Below, in pieces: positions 14,419 through 19,605 of a DNA stretch of 19,605 nt (positions are counted from its first letter, which is position 1; every line of letters begins with the position of its first letter). This DNA comes from an uncultured Clostridia bacterium (GTDB lineage Bacteria; Bacillota; Clostridia; TANB77; CAG-508). The stretch is from contig CAQPBJ010000023.1 of NCBI GenBank assembly GCA_948852945.1, positions 1 to 19,605 of the forward strand, written 5' to 3'. A program made the translations under genes and the position numbers. The notes beneath the pieces were generated by a model that had not been told where the DNA came from, made no database searches, and saw only the letters and a list, made by a program, of their open reading frames with translations.

Positions 14419-17067
14419 ATGAATTTGCTTAATAGATTAACAATTAAAAATTTAAAATTAAATAAGAAAAGAACTTTAGTTACGATAATAGGAATAATTC
14501 TAGCAACTTCACTAATAACAGGAGTGGCAACATTAGTATCAAGTTTTACAAAATCAATAGTCGAAATGGAAAAAAAGCAAAATGGAGATTATCATTACTG
14601 CTTTTATGATGTTCCAGTTGATGAATTAAAATATATAGAAAATAATAGAAATGTTGAAGATTTTTATTGTACTAAAAATATAGGATATAGCTTATGTAGT
14701 GGTAGTGAAAATGAGTATAAACCATACTATTATATAAAAGCTTATTCAGATAAAGCTTTAAAAAATTTAGATATTAAAATAGAAGAAGGTAGATTACCTG
14801 AAAATGAAAATGAAATAGTTGTTTCACGTCATGTTATAACTAATGCTAAAATCGATATAAAAGTTGGAGATGAATTAGATTTAAAAATAGGAAAAAGATT
14901 AACAGAAAATGGATATGAATTAGATCAATCTAATCCTTATCATGAACTTGATATAGAATATGACGAAGAGGGAAATAAAGTTAAGGAAGATGAGATAAAG
15001 GAAAATTTTAGCCCAGAGTATTCAAGAACATATAAAGTAGTAGGTATTATAGAAAGACCTTCTTATGATACTGAAGGACATAGTGCACCAGGTTATACTT
15101 TAATTACACGATTAGATGATTTTTCTGGTGAGAAAATGAATGTATATGTTAAATACAAGAATGTCAAAAAACATGTAGAAACTACTGCTAAGATTATAGG
15201 TGTTGATGCGAATATATTAAATAAGATGAGTAAAAATGATCTGCTTAGTGTAGACGAAAATAAAGCTTTAGATAATGCTAAATATGATATGACCTCTAAT
15301 AATGGTTTAATAAGATGGGAAGCTTTAGAATTTAGTGATGGAACGCTAACAATGTTATATTCAGTGGCTAGTGTAGTGATTGTAATAATAATGCTTACAT
15401 CAGTATTTTGTATTAGAAATAGTTTTGCAATATCTATTACAGAAAAAATTAAACAATATGGAATGCTTGCATCAGTTGGTGCTACCTCAAAACAAATAAA
15501 GAAAAATGTTTTATATGAAGCTATTATATTAGCTTTAATAGGAATACCTTTAGGTGTTTTAAGTGGATTACTTGCTATGTTTGTATTAATTAAAGTAGTA
15601 GAGAAAATTTTAGCAGATAGCTTATTAGGAGTTAAGCTTATGTTTTCACCTAATTTAATTTCTATATTAGTTTCTGCAGTACTGGCTTTAATTACAATTT
15701 ACTTTTCAGCTAAAAAGTCAGCTAAAACAGCTTCTAAAGTATCACCTATTGAAGCTATTAGAAGTAATCAGGATATTAAAATTAAGTCTAAAAAATTAAA
15801 AACTCCATGGATTATTAAAAAGATGTTTGGAATTGGTGGAGAATTATCGTATAAAAATTTAAAACGTAATAATAAAAAATATAGAACTACTGTTATTTCA
15901 ATTGTTGTTAGTGTTGCTATATTTATAGCAATGAATACTTTTTTAGATTATGCTTTTGAAATGAGTAAAATATATTATAAAGATTATACTTATAATATTG
16001 CTATTACTTCTACTAATTTGTCTAAACAAAGCTATGATAAATTAACAGAAGTAACAAAAATGGAAGGAATAAAATCATATTCATTAATAAGAAATGTGCT
16101 TTTAGAGGTAAAAATAGAAGACTTAGATAAACATTTTTCTAAAGAAAAGAAAGACATTGATGATTCTGTTCAAAGGACTAATTCGGGTGGTATTTCTTAT
16201 ATATACGTTGTTGCTGTGGGTAAACAAGAATATGATAGATTTTTAAAGAAGAATGGACTTGATTATGATAAGTGTAAGGATAAGGCTATTTTAGTTGATA
16301 CTTACACTGAATATGTAAGAGTAGATGGAAAAGAGACCTATGCTAAGTATAAAATTTATGATTATAAAAAAGGTGACATGATTTCTGGAAAAATAGGGGA
16401 TAAGGATGTAAGCTTAGAAATTGCTAAATGTGTTGAAGAGAAAACTATGGGATTTGAGAATAGGAATTTTTCAGAGGGACTAATAGTTGTTAGTGATGAA
16501 TTTATAGAAAAATATGAAGATAATTATGAGAGTTCTTATCATTTATATTTAAATGCTGAAGATCCAGATAAATTAGAAGACGATATAAATAAGGCATATC
16601 CAACAGATTTTGAAGAAATATATAACGTTAATGATAATATGAAACAAGAAAAATCTATGTTTATGGTTATAGCAATATTCTTATATGGTTTTATAATTGT
16701 AATTTCATTAATTGGTGTAACTAATATATTTAATACTATTACTACAAATATGGAATTAAGACAAAAAGAATTTGCTAATTTGAAATCTATTGGCATGACT
16801 AAAAAAGAATTTAATAGAATGATTAGATTAGAGAGCTTTTTATATGGAAGTAAATCTTTAATTATTGGTATTCTAATAGGTACAGCTTTATCATATTTGA
16901 TATATAAGAAGTTTAGTACTTTAACTATGGCTTATCATTTACCTTATAAGGGAATTATAATTTCTACTGTGGTTGTTGCTTTATTGATTACTTGTATCAT
17001 GAAGTTTTCACTTAATAAGATTAATAAACAGAATATTATTGAAACTATTAGAAAGGATAATATCTAG
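14419..17067 (+). CDS. Large FtsX-family ABC permease
   Basis: 882 residues from the ATG at 14419. A TTG at 14398 would add seven residues, but GGTGGTGAG just upstream serves 14419. About eight membrane segments are visible: 18-46; then 311-335, 364-395 and 407-435; then 488-512; then 747-775, 812-835 and 843-865. Two large extracytoplasmic domains (about 47-310 and 513-746) give a duplicated MacB-like layout. The motif YGMLASVGATSKQI in the first FtsX unit is mirrored by FANLKSIGMTKKEF in the second. This is longer than BceB-type permeases (about 650 residues, ten segments, one large loop), so it is not a standard Bce exporter. It pairs with the ATPase immediately upstream. The substrate is unknown; resistance to an envelope-active compound is inferred from the linked two-component system. 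Confidence 0.92.
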   Translation: MNLLNRLTIKNLKLNKKRTLVTIIGIILATSLITGVATLVSSFTKSIVEMEKKQNGDYHYCFYDVPVDELKYIENNRNVEDFYCTKNIGYSLCSGSENEYKPYYYIKAYSDKALKNLDIKIEEGRLPENENEIVVSRHVITNAKIDIKVGDELDLKIGKRLTENGYELDQSNPYHELDIEYDEEGNKVKEDEIKENFSPEYSRTYKVVGIIERPSYDTEGHSAPGYTLITRLDDFSGEKMNVYVKYKNVKKHVETTAKIIGVDANILNKMSKNDLLSVDENKALDNAKYDMTSNNGLIRWEALEFSDGTLTMLYSVASVVIVIIMLTSVFCIRNSFAISITEKIKQYGMLASVGATSKQIKKNVLYEAIILALIGIPLGVLSGLLAMFVLIKVVEKILADSLLGVKLMFSPNLISILVSAVLALITIYFSAKKSAKTASKVSPIEAIRSNQDIKIKSKKLKTPWIIKKMFGIGGELSYKNLKRNNKKYRTTVISIVVSVAIFIAMNTFLDYAFEMSKIYYKDYTYNIAITSTNLSKQSYDKLTEVTKMEGIKSYSLIRNVLLEVKIEDLDKHFSKEKKDIDDSVQRTNSGGISYIYVVAVGKQEYDRFLKKNGLDYDKCKDKAILVDTYTEYVRVDGKETYAKYKIYDYKKGDMISGKIGDKDVSLEIAKCVEEKTMGFENRNFSEGLIVVSDEFIEKYEDNYESSYHLYLNAEDPDKLEDDINKAYPTDFEEIYNVNDNMKQEKSMFMVIAIFLYGFIIVISLIGVTNIFNTITTNMELRQKEFANLKSIGMTKKEFNRMIRLESFLYGSKSLIIGILIGTALSYLIYKKFSTLTMAYHLPYKGIIISTVVVALLITCIMKFSLNKINKQNIIETIRKDNI

Positions 17068-17077
17068 AATATGTGAG

Positions 17078-17106
17078 AGGAGTTGCATTAGATGTAGCTC
17101 CTTTTT
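17078..17106 (+). terminator. Terminator of the ABC transporter operon
   Basis: GGAGTTGCA (17079-17087) pairs with TGTAGCTCC (17093-17101), including two G-U pairs, and is followed by five T. Confidence 0.85.
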
Positions 17107-17110
17107 AATA

Positions 17111-17283
17111 CAATAAAACAACTAATATATATAAGCTTTGAAAATTGCGCTAGCGACCAAACGAAACGAACAAAGTGAGTGAAGTGCGAATTTGAGCAAT
17201 CTACAATATAAAAACGGAGTTTTTTATTCGGAGATTGCGAAGAGCAAAATTTTTAAAATTATATATATTAGTTGTTTTATTTT
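17111..17283. mobile_element. MITE-like inverted-repeat element, about 173 bp
   Basis: A perfect 23-bp terminal inverted repeat (17112-17134 and 17259-17281), beginning AATAAAACAACTAATATATA, encloses a core less AT-rich than its surroundings. The core holds a nested hairpin: GCAATCT (17196-17202) with AGATTGC (17232-17238), and inside it AATATAAAAAC (17205-17215) with GTTTTTTATT (17219-17228). TA dinucleotides at 17109-17110 and 17284-17285 flank it, as expected for Tc1/mariner-type (IS630-like) target duplication, though TA is common by chance here. It has no coding capacity. It could instead be a structured RNA. This explains most of the gap between the permease and the ferritin-like gene. 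Confidence 0.65.
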
Positions 17284-17343
17284 TAGAAATAGTAACATTA
17301 TATTATCCTATTGCATATTATAGTCAAAAAAGGAGGTAGGTAA

Positions 17344-17910
17344 ATGTTTCCTGACTATAATTCATATAATCAATTTTATGGTTTTAATAATGATCCATTT
17401 AATAGTTTGCCTGGAAATGGTTTTAATTGTGGTATGTTTCCACAAAGCAATAATAATGAGGAAATTCTTAATGTTAGTCAAGCTGCAGAGTTAATTAGAA
17501 AATCAGTAGGAGATGAGAAAGCTGATGAGTTATTTTATGAACAACTTATAAAACAAGCACCAACTGAAAAAGAAAAAAATATTATTTGTTCTATTAGAGA
17601 TGATGAGAAAAAGCATAATAGTATTTTAAGAGAATTATATTTTAATATTACAGGTCAAATGATTCAGCCTGAACCTATGCCTATGATGAACATGGAAGAT
17701 AAGAATTGTGATGATAAAGATGAGCCAAAGACTTCATATAAAGAAAATTTAGAAAAAGGTTTGTTTGGAGAGCTAGATGCGGTTGTAAAATATCGTAGGA
17801 TTTTAGGTGCGATGCCAAGTGGTGATGCATATGTACTAATAATGTCAATAATGACTGATGAATTAAGACATAGCGCAAAATTTAATTATTTAATACATAT
17901 GGCTGGATAA
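17344..17910 (+). CDS. Ferritin-like di-iron protein
   Basis: 188 residues. A low-complexity N-terminus (1-38) rich in Asn, Phe, Gly and Pro is followed by a four-helix ferritin-like bundle. A full set of likely di-iron ligands is visible: Glu66 (LFYEQ), Glu88 and His91 (DDEKKH), Glu143 (FGELDA), Glu173 and His176 (DELRHS). This is the rubrerythrin/ferritin-like pattern without the C-terminal rubredoxin domain. A Met/Pro/Asp-rich loop (about 105-132) separates the helix pairs. The SD AAAAAAGGAGG precedes the ATG. It may act in oxidative stress or iron handling. The Asn/Phe/Tyr/Gly-rich head is like that of some spore coat-associated ferritin-like proteins, so a spore role is possible. Single-gene unit with its own terminator. 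Confidence 0.85.
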   Translation: MFPDYNSYNQFYGFNNDPFNSLPGNGFNCGMFPQSNNNEEILNVSQAAELIRKSVGDEKADELFYEQLIKQAPTEKEKNIICSIRDDEKKHNSILRELYFNITGQMIQPEPMPMMNMEDKNCDDKDEPKTSYKENLEKGLFGELDAVVKYRRILGAMPSGDAYVLIMSIMTDELRHSAKFNYLIHMAG

Positions 17911-17921
17911 AATATGTATGT

Positions 17922-17953
17922 AGTAGTGGGAGATTAAATCTTTCACTACTTTT
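17922..17953 (+). terminator. Terminator of the ferritin-like gene
   Basis: AGTAGTGGGAGATT (17922-17935) pairs with AATCTTTCACTACT (17937-17950), including one G-U pair, and runs into TTTT. Confidence 0.85.
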
Positions 17954-17981
17954 ATTAATTATAGGAAAGTTTTACGAAAAC

Positions 17982-18010
17982 TTGAAAGAAATTTATTAAT
18001 GTTTTATAAT
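17982..18010 (+). promoter_or_regulatory. Promoter of the MazG-like gene
   Basis: TTGAAA (17982-17987), 17 bases, TATAAT (18005-18010), about 30 bases before the start codon at 18041. Confidence 0.75.
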
Positions 18011-18040
18011 AAATAAAAAATGAAGAAGCGGGTGTAAAGT

Positions 18041-18376
18041 ATGGAAATAAATGAATATCAAAAATTAGCAATGAGAACTTTAAATAAAGATTTAAATAAA
18101 AAAGATGTTTTAATTAATGGTGTTATGGGATTATGTGGTGAAACTGGTGAGGCTATTGATATAGTGAAAAAACATTTATCACATGGACATGAACTTGATA
18201 AAGAACATTTAATAAAAGAGCTTGGCGATGTTGCTTGGTATTTAGCTGAAACTGCATATGCTCTAGATATTGATTTAGAAACTGTATTTCAAGGAAATAT
18301 TGATAAATTAAAAAGTAGATATCCAGAAGGGTTTGATATAGAAAAATCTAAAAATAGAGCAGAAGGAGATGTATAA
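18041..18376 (+). CDS. MazG-like nucleoside triphosphate pyrophosphohydrolase
   Basis: 111 residues, a single all-alpha domain. Metal-binding acidic pairs Glu34 and Glu37 (LCGETGEAID) and Glu60 and Asp63 (IKELGDVAWYLAE) give the ExxE-x22-ExxD pattern of the MazG/dUTPase superfamily. It should hydrolyse (d)NTPs to the monophosphate and pyrophosphate in the cytoplasm; the preferred nucleotide cannot be read from sequence. The ribosome binding site is weak (GGGTG at about 18030). It appears to be monocistronic. Confidence 0.88.
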   Translation: MEINEYQKLAMRTLNKDLNKKDVLINGVMGLCGETGEAIDIVKKHLSHGHELDKEHLIKELGDVAWYLAETAYALDIDLETVFQGNIDKLKSRYPEGFDIEKSKNRAEGDV

Positions 18377-18415
18377 AAAGAATTATTGCTGTTTAAGATA
18401 ATAGAGTTTAAAATT

Positions 18416-18447
18416 AAAGAAGGTCTTTGTTTTTAGACCTTCTTTTT
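18416..18447. terminator. Bidirectional terminator between convergent genes
   Basis: AAAGAAGGTCT (18416-18426) and AGACCTTCTTT (18435-18445) form a perfect 11-bp stem with a T-run on the plus strand. The A-rich left flank gives a T-rich tail on the minus strand for the hemolysin III gene. Confidence 0.9.
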
Positions 18448-18458
18448 ATGTTTTATTA

Positions 18459-19133
18459 TTATATTACGAAAAATAATATACAGAAGAAATGTAGTAAACT
18501 TCCTAAGAAAATAAATATGTGAAATACTGAATGCACATATTTTCTCTTTTTACCTAATCCATAAAGTATAGCTCCTATACTATATACAATTCCACCTGCT
18601 AGTAATAAAGCAAATCCTAAAGTTGTAAGTAATTTTGGTAAAATATTTATTTTTACTATTATGCACCATCCCATTAGTAAGTAGCATATCATTGATAGTA
18701 CTTTATATTTTTTTATATCTATTGAATTTAATAGTATTCCGATAATAGCTGTAGCCCAAATTATTCCAAAAATTATCCAACCAGTTGCTGTATTATAACT
18801 TCTTAATGTGCATAAGCAAAAGGGTGTATAAGATCCTGATATTAATAGAAATATTGCACAGTGATCAAATATTTGAAAGATTTTTTTGGCTTTTAAATTC
18901 GGATTTAATCCGTGATATATACTAGACATAGTATATAAAATAATCATAGATACTCCGAAAATTATTCCACTTATTATTCCATATATATTATGATGTATTG
19001 CACTAAAAATAGCTAGTAGAACAGTAGCTACTACACCTAAAGCAGCACCACATATATGAGTTACCATATTAAAGATTTCTTCACCTTTTGTGTAGGCTGG
19101 TAGTACTCTGTCATCTAATTTTGTTCGTTTCAT
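18459..19133 (-). CDS. Hemolysin III / PAQR family membrane protein
   Basis: 224 residues with about seven membrane segments. It has the conserved polar residues of the HlyIII/TrhA family: EEIFNMVTHICGAALG near the N-terminus, Ser70-x3-His74 (SSIYHGL), Asp90-His91, GSYTPF (100-105), and His201-x3-His205 plus His215 near the C-terminus, which form a likely zinc site. Length is typical. GGAGGTG lies just before the start. Despite the name, haemolysis is not established for most members. The family has been linked to membrane fluidity or lipid-related hydrolysis. Single gene, convergent with the MazG-like gene. Confidence 0.92.
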   Translation of the reverse strand: MKRTKLDDRVLPAYTKGEEIFNMVTHICGAALGVVATVLLAIFSAIHHNIYGIISGIIFGVSMIILYTMSSIYHGLNPNLKAKKIFQIFDHCAIFLLISGSYTPFCLCTLRSYNTATGWIIFGIIWATAIIGILLNSIDIKKYKVLSMICYLLMGWCIIVKINILPKLLTTLGFALLLAGGIVYSIGAILYGLGKKRKYVHSVFHIFIFLGSLLHFFCILFFVI

Positions 19134-19176
19134 TAAACACCTCCAATTTATAAAACTGTATCATCTAGTATTAAAA

Positions 19177-19205
19177 ACTATATCATTATAATATGTAATT
19201 GTCAA
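19177..19205 (-). promoter_or_regulatory. Promoter of the hemolysin III gene
   Basis: On the minus strand TTGACA (19205-19200), 17 bases, TATAGT (19182-19177), about 45 bases before the start codon. A TATAAT at 19190-19185 is only 9 bases from that -35 and is less likely. The -35 box is directly next to the stop of the radical SAM gene. Confidence 0.65.
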
Positions 19206-19207
19206 AT

Positions 19208-19605
19208 TCAAAAATACATTCCTTGATATAAATTTTTTTCTTTTAATATCTTATCTAAACCATTTAAAACTTTCTTTTTATGTAGATTCCACTCAGGGGC
19301 AACTAATAAATCTTTAGGAGCATCTCCAGATATTCTATGAATAATTAAATTAGGTGATATGTGAGTTATTATATATTCCAAACATTCCATATAGTATTCA
19401 TAAGTTATAGGAGTATATAAACCATCTATATATAAGTTGTACAGTTTTGTGTTTTTTATAACATAAGTAGAATGAATTTTTATTCCTTGAATATCATGCT
19501 GGTTTAAAAAAGCTATAGTTTGTTTTATGGATTCAAAATCTTCATTTGGGAGTCCAACCATTATATGAGTAATTACATCAATATTATATTTACGAAGAAT
19601 TTTGA
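19208..19605 (-). CDS. Radical SAM protein, YhcC/TIGR01212-like, C-terminal part (5' end outside window)
   Basis: The frame stays open to the right edge: codons before the internal Met at 19561 read on as DVITHIMVGLPNED, so that Met is not the start and the gene is cut by the window. The visible part (about 132 residues) carries the VGLPNE motif, then QTIAFLNQHDIQGIKIHSTYVIKNTKL and HRISGDAPKDLLVAPEW, which match the C-terminal half of the YhcC-like radical SAM family. The CxxxCxxC cluster motif would be upstream and cannot be seen. The substrate of this family is not established. Confidence 0.85.
   Translation of the reverse strand, partial: KILRKYNIDVITHIMVGLPNEDFESIKQTIAFLNQHDIQGIKIHSTYVIKNTKLYNLYIDGLYTPITYEYYMECLEYIITHISPNLIIHRISGDAPKDLLVAPEWNLHKKKVLNGLDKILKEKNLYQGMYF

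Noticed and set aside
17108..17290. The long inverted repeat as the terminator of the transporter operon
   Set aside because: A compact hairpin with a T-run already ends the operon at 17078-17106, and the repeat arms are too far apart for a terminator.
19561..19561. ATG at 19561 as the start of the radical SAM protein
   Set aside because: The frame stays open upstream with family-like residues (DVITHIM), so it is an internal Met of a truncated gene.

Overview
The window is about 19.6 kb of very AT-rich DNA. Its gene layout, strong GGAGG-type ribosome binding sites, a T-box leader and T-tailed terminators point to a low-GC Gram-positive anaerobe of the Clostridia. A cell-wall-type sorting signal and secreted cohesin/dockerin proteins support this. 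I cannot name the species. One stretch (about 8190-9030) is visibly richer in GC than the rest and looks acquired.

Left part (1-8190): an extracellular cohesin/dockerin locus. The 3' end of one secreted protein (Ig-like, cohesin, X-like module, dockerin) is followed by a terminator and a promoter. Next comes a 1994-residue secreted protein with an NPCBM carbohydrate-binding domain, a transglutaminase-like Cys/His/Asp domain, three tandem units of about 310 residues each ending in an F5/8 type C (discoidin) domain, then cohesin, X-like module and dockerin. Eighteen bases later lies a small protein with a signal peptide, one cohesin, a Ser/Thr/Pro linker and an IPYTG-type sorting signal. Two proteins that each carry both a cohesin and a dockerin, beside a wall-anchored single cohesin, suggest a surface chain built by head-to-tail non-covalent joining. 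No recognisable glycoside hydrolase is present, so this is not an ordinary cellulosome. It is the best candidate here for an undescribed system.

Middle (8190-10710): an unrecognised coiled-coil gene on the minus strand with foreign composition and its own promoter and palindrome, then tyrS under a tyrosine-specific T-box. A tiny aromatic-rich ORF lies between the T-box terminator and tyrS.

Right-middle (10708-17106): an OmpR-type response regulator and sensor kinase, an ORF6N/PLD-like gene, and a two-gene ABC exporter (ATPase plus large FtsX-type permease). The same 11-base-period repeat (TTGTCACTT-N3-[AT]GTCA) precedes both the regulator operon and the transporter operon. This ties them into one regulon, although the ORF6N gene sits between them. 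The ORF6N gene contains a perfect 16-bp inverted repeat inside its reading frame and has an ambiguous start.

Right part (17107-19605): a MITE-like inverted-repeat element of about 173 bp, a ferritin-like di-iron protein, a MazG-type pyrophosphohydrolase, a bidirectional terminator, a convergent hemolysin III/PAQR membrane protein, and the C-terminal part of a radical SAM protein that runs off the right edge.
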